A stretch of 32,475 nucleotides of DNA, from assembly GCA_036374795.1 (NCBI GenBank), contig DASUTC010000092.1, forward strand, positions 1-32,475, in the 5' to 3' direction. The DNA comes from Herpetosiphonaceae bacterium. GTDB taxonomy: Bacteria; Chloroflexota; Chloroflexia; Chloroflexales; Kallotenuaceae. The notes under the pieces are model-generated. The model saw only the letters and a list, made by a program, of their open reading frames with translations. It did no database searches and was not told where the DNA came from. A program made the position numbers and the translations under genes. The stretch's first letter is position 1, and the number at the start of each line of letters is the position of its first letter. Below are positions 1 to 8,129 of the stretch, piece after piece.

Positions 1-60
1 CACGGGCTTGCCACTACACTACCGCAGACTTTGGTAAACCCCACAGGAGTAGACAGTTTC

Positions 61-2097
61 ATGTTCGTTTCCACTGTGCGGCGTGTGCCGCTGCTGATGA
101 TCGCGTTACTGGTGCTCGTGGCGTGTGGCACGAACAAAGTAACGATCAATGGCCGCGTGATCGACGCCTACACCAACCAGCCGGTCAAAGATGCAGCCCT
201 CACCTTCGGCAAGAATGGCCCGGTTAAGACTGACGCCGAGGGGCGATATACCACCACCGCCTGGAGCGCCAAGGAGAGCGTCAGCATCGAAGCGCCCGGC
301 TACGAAACCACCTCGATCAATCTGGCCGAGAAGCCGGAGCTGGCAAAGACCGAGCCGACGACCGCGACGCTGGATGTCACGATCCGCCCGAACACGCTGC
401 GCGGCGTCGTCAAGGATGCCTACACCGACCAGCCCGTCGCGAATGCGCTGGTTCAGGCGACCGAGACGATCAGCGCGACGACGGATGCGAACGGCGCGTA
501 CACCTTGCAGAGCCTACCTGAGACGTTCCAGATCGCGGTGCAGGCACCCGACTACGTCGAGACTCGGGCCGACATCAGCCGCAAGACGACTCACGAGCTG
601 ACGCTGCGGCCAAGTGTGCTGCGCGGCATCGTCAAAGATACCTACAGCGGCCAGCCCGTGACGGGCGCTACGGTCAAGGCGGGCGACATCAGCGCGACGA
701 CCGGCAGCGACGGCGCGTACGAGCTGAAGGATGTGCGCGAGGATGCCGAGGTGGTCTTTACCGCCGACGGCTACGACGAGGTCAAGCAGCCGATGCCGCA
801 GGCGACCTCGCTCGACGTTGCGCTGCGCCCGAACGTGATCACGGGCACCGTGGTCGATAGCAAGGACGGCAAGCCGCTGGCACAGGCGACGGTAATCGCC
901 ACGCCGACGATCACCGGCACGGCGGTGGCCGTTACGCGCACCGACGCGAAGGGGAACTACAAGCTCGAAGACGTGCCCGAAGGCGCGTACATTCGGGCGC
1001 TGCTGCCGGGCTACCGGCGCGGCGAAACCCAGGTCAAAGAGGGTGGGCTGAGCCCGGAGATTAAGCTCGAACGGTTCGAGGCCAAGGCGCTCTACCTCAA
1101 GGCCAATGTCGCATCCAACGGCATGGAGACGGTCAACGAGTACTACGATATAATCGACCAGACCGAGCTGAACTCGATCGTGATCGACGTGAAATCGGAT
1201 AACCTGGCGGATGTCGGCTTTATCTACTACCAGTCGCAGGTGCCGGAGGTGCTGAAGGCCGAAACCTCAGCCGACTATATGCCGATCCGCGAGATGCTGG
1301 CCGAGGCCAAGAAGCGCAATATCTACACGATCGCCCGCGTCCACATCTTCGCGCACGACAACGCGCTGCTGGAGAAGCATCCCGACTGGTATGTGCAGAA
1401 GGACGGCAAGCCCTGGTTTGCCGACTTCGGCATCGCCTGGCTCGACACCTACGACGAGCGCGTCTGGGACTACAACATCAAGCTGGCGGTCGAGGTGGCG
1501 CAGCTTGGCTTCGATGAGATCCAGTTCGACTACATCCGCTTCCCGTCGGACGGCGACCTGACGGGCGCGAAGTTCAAAGGGCCGCGCGACTGGAAGAATA
1601 ATCCTGACGAGATGTTCAACACGATCGGGCGGTTCATGGAGCGCGCGCAGAAGGCGATCAACGGCGCGGGCGCGTACTTCTCGGTGGACGTGTTCGGCTA
1701 TGTCGCGTGGAAGCCGCAGGCCAACATCGGCCAGAACCTCCAGGTCATGGGCAAGTACGCCGACTACGTGTATCCGATGGTCTATCCGTCGCACTTCGTC
1801 TGGGGCGAGCTTGGCTTTGAAAATCCGGGCGCGCATCCCTACGAGATCGTCGATTTCTCGATGCAGAAGGTCAAGGATCAGCTCGTCGGCGAGGCCAGCC
1901 GCGCGAAGGTCCGCCCCTGGCTTCAGGACTTTACGCTGATCTGGGTGCCCGACCAGTACATCGTGAGGTACGGCGCGAAAGAGGTTCGGGCGCAGATCGA
2001 CGCGGCGGAGAAGAACCGCGCCAATGGCGTCGACGGCTGGGCGCTCTGGGATTCCGATAACGACTATACCGCCGAGGCGCTCAAGCCTCAGGAGTAG
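61..2097 (+). CDS. Lipoprotein with carboxypeptidase-regulatory-like repeats and DUF4015-type glycosidase-like domain
   Basis: Predicted secreted lipoprotein of 678 aa. I start it at ATG 61, which has an AGGAG about 11 nt upstream, rather than at the upstream in-frame TTG 31. The N-terminus is a short basic stretch, a hydrophobic run and a lipobox-like LVAC, so it is probably anchored outside the membrane. Residues ~25-345 hold four repeats of the carboxypeptidase regulatory-like (beta-sandwich) type, each with a G.V.D...QPV...A start, a T-D-A-G-Y centre and a V..PGY end. From ~345 to the end comes a TIM-barrel-like domain with FDEIQFDYIRFPSDG, the signature I associate with DUF4015 putative glycoside hydrolases. 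The substrate is unknown; a role in envelope or extracellular polysaccharide turnover is inference. It sits upstream of another secreted protein on the same strand. Confidence 0.8.
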   Translation: MFVSTVRRVPLLMIALLVLVACGTNKVTINGRVIDAYTNQPVKDAALTFGKNGPVKTDAEGRYTTTAWSAKESVSIEAPGYETTSINLAEKPELAKTEPTTATLDVTIRPNTLRGVVKDAYTDQPVANALVQATETISATTDANGAYTLQSLPETFQIAVQAPDYVETRADISRKTTHELTLRPSVLRGIVKDTYSGQPVTGATVKAGDISATTGSDGAYELKDVREDAEVVFTADGYDEVKQPMPQATSLDVALRPNVITGTVVDSKDGKPLAQATVIATPTITGTAVAVTRTDAKGNYKLEDVPEGAYIRALLPGYRRGETQVKEGGLSPEIKLERFEAKALYLKANVASNGMETVNEYYDIIDQTELNSIVIDVKSDNLADVGFIYYQSQVPEVLKAETSADYMPIREMLAEAKKRNIYTIARVHIFAHDNALLEKHPDWYVQKDGKPWFADFGIAWLDTYDERVWDYNIKLAVEVAQLGFDEIQFDYIRFPSDGDLTGAKFKGPRDWKNNPDEMFNTIGRFMERAQKAINGAGAYFSVDVFGYVAWKPQANIGQNLQVMGKYADYVYPMVYPSHFVWGELGFENPGAHPYEIVDFSMQKVKDQLVGEASRAKVRPWLQDFTLIWVPDQYIVRYGAKEVRAQIDAAEKNRANGVDGWALWDSDNDYTAEALKPQE

Positions 2098-2271
2098 TCG
2101 TCGATCGAGGCCGAGGGTGTGGGGAACTCCTCACACCTTCCCTTGATTCCACGCAGGGTCGAAACGGGCTGTGATAGGGGCGTACGCTGTGCGCCCCTAT
2201 CTGGGATCAAGACCAGTGCAAAGAACGTGTGTCGTCGCCGAGGCCGCACATCGATCTGGAGGACAAGCCAT

Positions 2272-4500
2272 ATGCGCCGTCTGCTACCCTTGTTGCTAGC
2301 GCTCCTGCCGCTGACTACCCTGGCCGCGCCGCTGCGTCAAGCGCCGCCGGTGCAGATTGGCGCGTGGACTCACGGCGAGGTCAACGACTGGCTGCCCGGC
2401 AGCTTCACCAATACCTTTGTCGAAGGCAGTGTGCTGCGGCTTCAGGACGGCCAGACCGGCGGCGAGTATCTTTCAGCGCCGTTGCAGGCACCCTTCGGCT
2501 TCAACGCCGGCGTGGTCGAGTGGAGCGCCAGCGTCGGAGCCGATCAGGGATTGACGCTTCAGGTGCGCTCCAGCACCGACGGCCAGACCTGGGACGATTG
2601 GCAAACGCTTCAGCGAGTCGCGCAGCAGCAGGGCCGCGCCGTCTCGCAGGTGCTAGTCTTCCGGCTGTTTACCAGTTGGCTGCAATACCGCGTTGCGCTC
2701 AGCGGCTCGCCCACGCTCGACGAGATCGAGCTGACCTACATCAGCTCGACGGCAGGGCCGCGTCTGGTCGACATTGTTGGGCGCGTGCCGCTGCAAGGGC
2801 CGGAGACGCTCACGCCCGCGCCGGAGGCTATCGCCCGCGCCGAGTGGGCCGGTCCATCGTCCACGCCACGCGGCGAGCGGCAGCGACCGCAGCGTGTCGA
2901 GGTGGCGCAAGTGCTGGCTCCAGCGGACGATCCCAATCCGCTTGCGACACTGCGCGCGCTGCGCTGGGTTAGCCAGACGATCCTGGCACAGCCTGAGCTG
3001 CCCTATCATTATGCGATCGATGGGCAGGGCAATGTGTACGAGGGACGCGGCAGCGTGACGCAGCGCATCCAGGGAGCCGAGATTGGGACGGTGCGCGTGG
3101 CGGTGCTGGCAAACGCCGAGGCGGAGGGCGTGAGCGAGGCGGCGCAGGCCCGGCTGATCGAGCTGCTGGGCTGGCTGTCGGCAAGCTATGGCATTGTGCC
3201 CGATCAGGTTAGCGCCGCGAGTGACGCGCCGCAGCGTCTCAAAGATACGATCGGTGAGCTGCGCCCGTCGTTCGATAGAGCAGTGGTGCGCTCGCGGACG
3301 GTCTTTGCCGAGGGCAATACCAGCGCCGCAACCGAGCGGATCGTCTTTTTCAATCCCGGCCCTGACGAGGCCCGCACGACGCTGACGGCCTTTACGACCA
3401 CTGGAGAGGAGCGCCGCTCAGTGGTGGTGCCCTCACGTCAGCGAGTCGATGTGACGCTCAACACCACGCTGCCGCAGCCGACCTCGCTGGGTGTGGATCT
3501 GCAATCCAACCGGCCCGTGCTCTCCGAGCGCACGCTGATCGTCGGGCGGGAGCTGATGGGCAGCACCGGCGCGAACGCCCCGGCGCGCGCCTGGTACTTC
3601 GGCGAGGGCACCACGATCTCCGATACCCAGACGGTCTTGCTGGTGGTCAATCCGCAGCGCCAGGAGGTCGCCGCGACGCTGACGTTCTATCCCGACGGCA
3701 CGGCACCGCTAACGCGCACAACTACATTCGCGCCGCGCAGCCGCACGACGCTGCCGCTCAACGAGCTGGTGCCCGACGCCGAGTTTGGCCTCAAGCTGGT
3801 TGCCTCGCAGCCGGTCGTGGCCGAGCGCTCGGTCTTCTTCGGCACTGGCGCGGCGCATCTCGCGACCGGCGTGGCGCAGCTCAGCCGCCACTGGTCGTTT
3901 GCCGAAGGATCGACGACCGAGGGCTTTACCACGACCCTGCATCTGCTCAATCCCTGGCCGCAGCAGGTGGCGATCTCGCTACAGGTGATGAGCGAGGATG
4001 GTACATCGCTCAGCCGCCGCTACGCGCTGCCTGCTGAGTCGCGCTTTGTGCTGCGGCTCAACGATGTCGTGCCCGATCTGCCGTTTGCGATGGAGGTGCA
4101 GGCCGAGCGACCGATCGCCGCCGAGCGGATCATGCAGGTTGAGAGCGGCGCGGCTGCCACGGCCACCGCAGGCGCTCCCCAGCCCGCGACGCGCTGGACG
4201 TTTGTGGAGGGCTCGACGGCGCCGCCTGCCGAGGAGTTTCTGCTGATCTCGAATGCCAATCGCGCCGCCGCCGATCTCAATGTGACGTATATCCTGGGCG
4301 ACGGCCAGATCGAGCGGCGCAGCCATACGATCCCGGCGATGGCCCGCCTGACGATCTCGGTCAACGCCGATGTGCCGAACCAGCCGCTCGTCACGGCGAT
4401 CGTCACCGCCAGCCGCCCCGTTGTGGCCGAGCGCTCGATCTTTACCGGCGGGCCGCAGGGCCGTGGCGCTGAGACGAGCGTGGGCATTCCGGGGCGCTAG
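2272..4500 (+). CDS. Secreted PGRP/amidase-like pseudoenzyme with four C-terminal 'EGST-NP-ER' repeats
   Basis: Predicted secreted protein of 742 aa. ATG 2272 is chosen because GGAGG lies 9 nt upstream and a clean signal peptide (RRLLPLLLALLPLTTLAAP) begins there; the in-frame extension upstream does not look secretory. Residues ~30-160 form a beta-rich domain. Residues ~186-330 keep the PGRP/amidase_2 scaffold: RAEW at 189, YHYAID then YEGR at 245-258, and a WLSASYGI helix. The usual zinc ligands look missing: the expected HHT segment reads VAQVLAP and the expected HRD segment reads AASDAP. Residues ~344-742 are four ~100-aa modules, each starting W.F.EG(S/T)T, followed by a NP turn and ending P.V.AER. 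Such modules are common on secreted actinobacterial and chloroflexal proteins. I infer binding to peptidoglycan or a surface role rather than hydrolysis. Confidence 0.75.
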   Translation: MRRLLPLLLALLPLTTLAAPLRQAPPVQIGAWTHGEVNDWLPGSFTNTFVEGSVLRLQDGQTGGEYLSAPLQAPFGFNAGVVEWSASVGADQGLTLQVRSSTDGQTWDDWQTLQRVAQQQGRAVSQVLVFRLFTSWLQYRVALSGSPTLDEIELTYISSTAGPRLVDIVGRVPLQGPETLTPAPEAIARAEWAGPSSTPRGERQRPQRVEVAQVLAPADDPNPLATLRALRWVSQTILAQPELPYHYAIDGQGNVYEGRGSVTQRIQGAEIGTVRVAVLANAEAEGVSEAAQARLIELLGWLSASYGIVPDQVSAASDAPQRLKDTIGELRPSFDRAVVRSRTVFAEGNTSAATERIVFFNPGPDEARTTLTAFTTTGEERRSVVVPSRQRVDVTLNTTLPQPTSLGVDLQSNRPVLSERTLIVGRELMGSTGANAPARAWYFGEGTTISDTQTVLLVVNPQRQEVAATLTFYPDGTAPLTRTTTFAPRSRTTLPLNELVPDAEFGLKLVASQPVVAERSVFFGTGAAHLATGVAQLSRHWSFAEGSTTEGFTTTLHLLNPWPQQVAISLQVMSEDGTSLSRRYALPAESRFVLRLNDVVPDLPFAMEVQAERPIAAERIMQVESGAAATATAGAPQPATRWTFVEGSTAPPAEEFLLISNANRAAADLNVTYILGDGQIERRSHTIPAMARLTISVNADVPNQPLVTAIVTASRPVVAERSIFTGGPQGRGAETSVGIPGR

Positions 4501-4505
4501 CGCGT

Positions 4506-4567
4506 CAGCGACGAAAGAGCAAGGGAACAAAGGGATAAGGGATCACGGGGAGAACTAAGAACAAAGT
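4506..4567. repeat. Degenerate heptad-repeat tract
   Basis: Purine-rich spacer directly after the amidase-like gene. It reads in 7-bp units such as AAGAGCA, AGGGAAC, AAAGGGA, GAGAACT and AAGAACA. The same repeat theme recurs in many spacers of this window. Confidence 0.55.
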
Positions 4568-4614
4568 CATTGCGAGCGTCGCCATCGCGAAAATAGCGGG
4601 CGGACTGATCCAGC

Positions 4615-4635
4615 GGGCACGCCGTCGGCGTGCCC
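4615..4635. terminator. GC-rich hairpin between convergent genes
   Basis: Perfect 9-bp inverted repeat (GGGCACGCC / GGCGTGCCC) with a 3-nt loop between two genes that converge (stops at 4500 and 4674). No T tract follows on either strand, so a bidirectional terminator or mRNA-end stabiliser is plausible but not proven. Confidence 0.5.
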
Positions 4636-4673
4636 CTGAACATGCACGCAGCATCTTGTGGCTGCTGCCAGGG

Positions 4674-5267
4674 CTACGTCAGGAATTGCTGGCCCAGGCC
4701 CGCGAAGAACAGCATCTTGAGGATGCGGCCTAAAAAGGTAGCCGTGGCGAAGATCCAGAACGGCACGCCGAGCGACCCGGCGGTCAGTCCCGCTACGTCG
4801 AAGAATGGGTTGGGCGGCGCGCTCAGCAAGAACAAGATGATGAACGCGCGCAGCGGCGTTCGCAACTGGTGCTCGACCCAGCGGTAGAAGCGCGTGTCTT
4901 CAACCGCTGTCTTGCCCGCCCGCCCGACGATAAACGCGGTTGTCTCGCCGAGGGTGGAGCCAGCCGCGCCAGCCAGGGCAATGCCCAGCGGATTGCCCAG
5001 GACACGCGCCAGCAGCGCGATCAGCCCCGGATACGGAATCGGCACGACGACCGAGGCATTCGCCAGCGCGGTGATGCCAAAGGCCGCCAGGTAGCCGAGC
5101 GCGCCGTAGTCGCGCAGGCCGATGATCCAGCCGCGTGGGATCGCCAGGACCAGCAGATTCAGCCCCAGCGCCGCGATCAGAATCAGCCCGATCTTCCAGT
5201 AGTTCGCGCGCCGGGCTGGCTGCTCCGCCCGCGAGATGGGTATGGTGTTGGTTGTTTCGTCGATCAT
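4674..5267 (-). CDS. VTT/DedA-type (SNARE-associated) membrane protein
   Basis: Integral membrane protein of about 197 aa from ATG 5267; ATG 5276 would add three residues. The family (DedA/VTT, Tvp38-like) comprises polytopic inner-membrane proteins implicated in lipid flipping and membrane homeostasis. Visible features are a short cytoplasmic N-terminus, a first membrane helix (KIGLILIAALGLNLLVLAI), the re-entrant region with PIPYPG and the conserved GSTLGETTAFIVGR loop, then the SAPPNPFFDVAGLTAG segment and a last helix. Length is normal for the family. A TATAAT lies so close to the start that the transcript may be leaderless. It converges with the amidase-like gene and is divergent from the carbonic anhydrase gene. 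Confidence 0.8.
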   Translation of the reverse strand: MIDETTNTIPISRAEQPARRANYWKIGLILIAALGLNLLVLAIPRGWIIGLRDYGALGYLAAFGITALANASVVVPIPYPGLIALLARVLGNPLGIALAGAAGSTLGETTAFIVGRAGKTAVEDTRFYRWVEHQLRTPLRAFIILFLLSAPPNPFFDVAGLTAGSLGVPFWIFATATFLGRILKMLFFAGLGQQFLT

Positions 5268-5274
5268 CACAAGC

Positions 5275-5280
5275 ATTATA
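5275..5280 (-). promoter_or_regulatory. TATAAT -10 at the very start of the DedA-like gene
   Basis: On the minus strand TATAAT occupies 5280-5275. Transcription 6-8 nt downstream would begin at or next to ATG 5267 (or GTG 5270). No Shine-Dalgarno fits either start. This suggests a leaderless mRNA. Confidence 0.5.
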
Positions 5281-5287
5281 CCGGGTG

Positions 5288-5326
5288 TTAGAGAACAAAG
5301 AACAAGCGAACAACGAGAGAACCAGG
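5288..5326. repeat. Heptad-repeat tract in divergent spacer
   Basis: Units such as GAGAACA, AAGAACA, AGCGAAC and GAACCAG in 7-bp phase lie just upstream of the DedA promoter. They belong to the same dispersed family as the other spacers. Confidence 0.5.
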
Positions 5327-5410
5327 CACGACGCACTCAGAGCCTCATGCTCCCTCGCTTGCGCACACCGAGCGGGAAAGGAAACCGCGAGGGCGGGGCA
5401 GGGAGCGGGT

Positions 5411-5416
5411 ACACTG
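5411..5416 (+). promoter_or_regulatory. Possible -10 (TACACT) for the carbonic anhydrase gene
   Basis: TACACT stands ~54 nt upstream of ATG 5470 in the divergent spacer. No clear -35 is visible, so this is a weak call. Confidence 0.3.
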
Positions 5417-5469
5417 TGGGCGTGGTGATGGCCGCAACTTGAAACCTGGAACTTTACACGGGAGGCGTT

Positions 5470-6015
5470 ATGGAGCGACTGGTAGCAGTGCGAACGGCTG
5501 ACGATGTTTTTCCTGAGTATCGCGATACGGCGATCGGGCGTTTGCTGGAATATCATAATCTGGAGCGTCCGTTCGAGGCATACACATCCGCCCAACTGCT
5601 GATCGGCATGTGCATGGATAATCGCAAGCATCTGCGCATCCCCGATAACTTCGCGTTCATTCTGCGCACCGGCGGCGCGAATCTGCGCTACAGCGACTTC
5701 AAGGTTTCCTACGCTGTGGCTGTCGGCGACGTCTCGGCGATTGCCTTGATGGGCCATACGAACTGCGGCATGGTCAATCTGGTAGCCAAGCGCGAGGCGT
5801 TTGTGCGCGGGCTGGTCGAGCACGCGGGCTGGGAGCTTCAGCGCGCCGAGGAGCACTTTATGAACTACGCCCCGATGTTCGAGATCGACAACGAGATCGA
5901 TTTTGTGGTCGGCGAGGCGCAGCGGCTGCGGCGACGCTACCCCAAGATTATCGTCGCGCCGATGATCTACCGCGTCGAGGATAATCTGCTCTACCTGATC
6001 GGCAGCAGCGCGTGA
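5470..6015 (+). CDS. Beta-class carbonic anhydrase-like protein
   Basis: Zinc enzyme family that interconverts CO2 and bicarbonate in the cytoplasm. The 181-aa protein has the beta-class zinc ligands in order: C48-x-D50-x-R52 (CMDNR) and H96-x-x-C99 (GHTNCGM), with the RTGGAN segment between them. The start at ATG 5470 has GGGAGG 4 nt upstream. The protein is a little shorter than classical beta enzymes (~200-220 aa) and lacks an obvious long N-terminal arm, as in small prokaryotic clades. It is followed by fumC with its own promoter, so it is probably monocistronic. Bicarbonate supply to carboxylases, including the carbamoyl phosphate made for pyrimidines, is a plausible but inferred role. 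Confidence 0.82.
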   Translation: MERLVAVRTADDVFPEYRDTAIGRLLEYHNLERPFEAYTSAQLLIGMCMDNRKHLRIPDNFAFILRTGGANLRYSDFKVSYAVAVGDVSAIALMGHTNCGMVNLVAKREAFVRGLVEHAGWELQRAEEHFMNYAPMFEIDNEIDFVVGEAQRLRRRYPKIIVAPMIYRVEDNLLYLIGSSA

Positions 6016-6035
6016 TTTGCTCGCGCCGCGCGTTC

Positions 6036-6064
6036 TTGTCGCGTTTGATCGCCTGGGCTATAAT
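6036..6064 (+). promoter_or_regulatory. Sigma-A-type promoter for fumC
   Basis: TTGTCG (6036-6041), a 17-bp spacer and a perfect TATAAT (6059-6064). The start codon is 39 nt downstream with AAGGAG at 6089-6094. Confidence 0.75.
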
Positions 6065-6102
6065 GCGCCGCGTCGATGGATTTGTGTGAAGGAGCGAGAT
6101 AA

Positions 6103-7506
6103 ATGACTGATCTCAACAGAATCGAACGCGACTCGATGGGCGAGATGCAGGTGCCCGGCGATGCGCTGTATGGCGCGCAGACGCAGCGCGCGGTGCTCAA
6201 CTTCCCGATCTCCAATCTGCGCTTTCCGCGCTCGTTTATCGCGGCGATGGGCCTGATCAAAAAGGCGGCGGCAGAGGTCAACATGGAGCTGGGCGAGCTT
6301 GACGAGCGCCGGGGGCAGGCGATCATCCAGGCCGCCGAAGAGGTGATTCGCGGCGATCTCGATTCGCAGTTTGTGCTCGATATTTTTCAGACCGGCTCCG
6401 GCACCAGCACCAACATGAACACGAACGAGGTGATGGCGAGCCGCGCGAGCCAGATCCTCGGCGCGGCGCTCGGCTCCAAAGAGGTCCATCCGAACGATCA
6501 TGTTAACATGGGCCAAAGCTCGAACGACGTGATCCCGACGGCCATGCATATCGCCGCGCGCGTCGCGATCGAGAAAGAGCTGATCCCGGCGATCGAGGGG
6601 CTGCGCGACGCGCTCCAGGCCAAGGCTGCCGATTTCGACGATGTGATCAAAAGCGGGCGGACCCACCTGATGGACGCCACGCCGGTACGCCTGGGCCAGG
6701 AGTTTGGCGGCTATGCCAGCCAGCTTGCGCACGGCATTCGTCGGCTGCGCGAGGCCTCGGAGGAGCTGGCCGAGCTGGCGCTGGGCGGCACCGCTGTCGG
6801 CACCGGCACGAACCAGCTTCCGGAGTTTTCGCAGAGCGCGATCCGCCGCATCTCGCAGTACACGGGCGTGCAGTTCCGCGAGGCGGATAATCACTTCGAG
6901 GCGCAGGGCGCGAAGGATGCGTATGTCTATGCGTCGGGCGCGCTCAACACGCTGGCTACATCGCTGATGAAGATCGCCAACGATATTCGCTGGCTGGCGT
7001 CGGGTCCGACCTCCGGCCTAGCCGAGATTATGCTGCCCGCGATCCAGCCCGGCTCGTCGATCATGCCCGGCAAGGTCAACCCGGTGATGGCCGAGTCGAT
7101 GATGATGGTCTGCGCGCAGGTGATGGGCAATCACCTGACGGTGACGATCGGCGGGCAGCACGGCAACTTCGAGCTGAACGTGATGATGCCGGTGATGGCG
7201 CATAATCTGCTCGAATCGATCGCGATCCTCGGCTCGGTCTGCGACGCCTTCCGCGCGAACTGCGTCGAGGGCATTACCGCTAATCGCAAGCGCTGCCAGG
7301 AGCTACTGGAGCGCAACCCGTCGATCGCCACGGCGCTCAATAAGAGCATCGGCTACGACGAGGCCGCGAAAGTTGCCAAGGAGTCGGCTGCCAGCGGTCG
7401 ATCGGTGCGCGAGGTGGTCAAGGAGCGCGGCCTGCTCTCCGACGATCAGCTTGACACCGTGCTCAACGTGCGCGATATGACCGAGCCGGGGATTCCGGGG
7501 CGGTAG
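6103..7506 (+). CDS. fumC: Fumarate hydratase, class II
   Basis: Iron-independent fumarase that reversibly hydrates fumarate to L-malate in the TCA cycle; homotetramer, cytoplasmic. The 467-aa length is typical of the class. Visible motifs are TGSGTSTNMNTNEV near residue 105, SSNDVIPTAMH near 140, SGRTHLMDATP near 187 and the lyase signature GSSIMPGKVNP near 325 carrying the catalytic-loop serine. ATG 6103 has AAGGAG 8 nt upstream and a near-consensus promoter. It converges with the TIGR02588-like gene across an inverted heptad repeat. Argininosuccinate lyase and aspartase share the fold, but the GTGTNQLPEF and NFELNVMMPV segments favour fumarase. Confidence 0.96.
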   Translation: MTDLNRIERDSMGEMQVPGDALYGAQTQRAVLNFPISNLRFPRSFIAAMGLIKKAAAEVNMELGELDERRGQAIIQAAEEVIRGDLDSQFVLDIFQTGSGTSTNMNTNEVMASRASQILGAALGSKEVHPNDHVNMGQSSNDVIPTAMHIAARVAIEKELIPAIEGLRDALQAKAADFDDVIKSGRTHLMDATPVRLGQEFGGYASQLAHGIRRLREASEELAELALGGTAVGTGTNQLPEFSQSAIRRISQYTGVQFREADNHFEAQGAKDAYVYASGALNTLATSLMKIANDIRWLASGPTSGLAEIMLPAIQPGSSIMPGKVNPVMAESMMMVCAQVMGNHLTVTIGGQHGNFELNVMMPVMAHNLLESIAILGSVCDAFRANCVEGITANRKRCQELLERNPSIATALNKSIGYDEAAKVAKESAASGRSVREVVKERGLLSDDQLDTVLNVRDMTEPGIPGR

Positions 7507-7562
7507 CCAAGAACCAAGAGCCGAGAGCCGGAGAGTTCTTCTTCGTTCTTGGTTCTTGGTTC
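7507..7562. terminator. Inverted heptad repeat, likely bidirectional terminator
   Basis: Eight consecutive 7-bp units: four purine-rich (CCAAGAA, CCAAGAG, ...) then four pyrimidine-rich (GTTCTTC, TTGGTTC, ...). Bases 7507-7519 and 7547-7559 are perfect 13-bp inverted copies. It fills the spacer between convergent genes, so it can form a hairpin at both mRNA ends. Confidence 0.6.
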
Positions 7563-7566
7563 TATT

Positions 7567-8001
7567 TCACGGCATTTTATAGCTCGCGACGCGCATCGTC
7601 AGCTCGCCCTCTGCGGGATCGCGGCTAAAGACGAATGCGCCCTCCTGCGTCTCGCCCGCCGCCAGAAAGTCGATCTGCTGCTCGCCCTCCTCCACCTCGT
7701 CGCCGATCTTTAACTCTGCGCTCACCTGGACCGACTCGGCGGTGCTGCCGCCGGTATTTTCGATGGTGAACGGCACGTAAAACTGCCCGTCGATCTCGCG
7801 GATCGTGTCGCTCTGCGTGAGGCTGATCGCTGGCGGCGTGGACGGCGTTGCCACCCAGTCGTAGATTACCAGCCCGGCGATCATCAGCAGAATCGCTACG
7901 GCCACGCCGAACGTGACCATCTCGGCAGGCGAGCGGTGCGGCGCTGTTCGTGATTGCGCCTGTGGCTTGGTTGTAGCAGTGCTCTGGGTTGCCTGACTCA
8001 T
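7567..8001 (-). CDS. TIGR02588-like single-pass membrane protein
   Basis: 144-aa protein: ~28 polar residues, one membrane helix (VTFGVAVAILLMIAGLVIYDW), then an ~85-aa extracytoplasmic beta domain. That domain carries the pattern FYVPFTIENTGGSTAESVQV seen in TIGR02588-type proteins. Family knowledge as I recall it: TIGR02588 is normally the second gene of a two-gene operon with the polytopic TIGR02587 protein; function unknown. Here its partner is at 9255-10148 on the same strand, but a TnpB element lies between them. Its own Shine-Dalgarno (AAGGAAGG, ~9 nt upstream of ATG 8001) survives at the edge of the insertion. Expression may now depend on a promoter inside or beyond the element. Confidence 0.7.
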   Translation of the reverse strand: MSQATQSTATTKPQAQSRTAPHRSPAEMVTFGVAVAILLMIAGLVIYDWVATPSTPPAISLTQSDTIREIDGQFYVPFTIENTGGSTAESVQVSAELKIGDEVEEGEQQIDFLAAGETQEGAFVFSRDPAEGELTMRVASYKMP

Positions 8002-8129
8002 GCGCTCAATCCTTCCTTTAGGCGTGGAAACCCGCCCGCTTCCAGCGGTGGATGGAATGCGGTTGCTTCAGCCGGATTCGTCCAGTAGGTGTGACCGTAG
8101 CTGTCACAGGGGTTCAGGAGAATGAACGT

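Noticed and set aside
6058-6894. 278-codon minus-strand frame opposite fumC
   Set aside because: Shadow of fumC with low-complexity Arg/Ala-rich translation and no ribosome-binding site.
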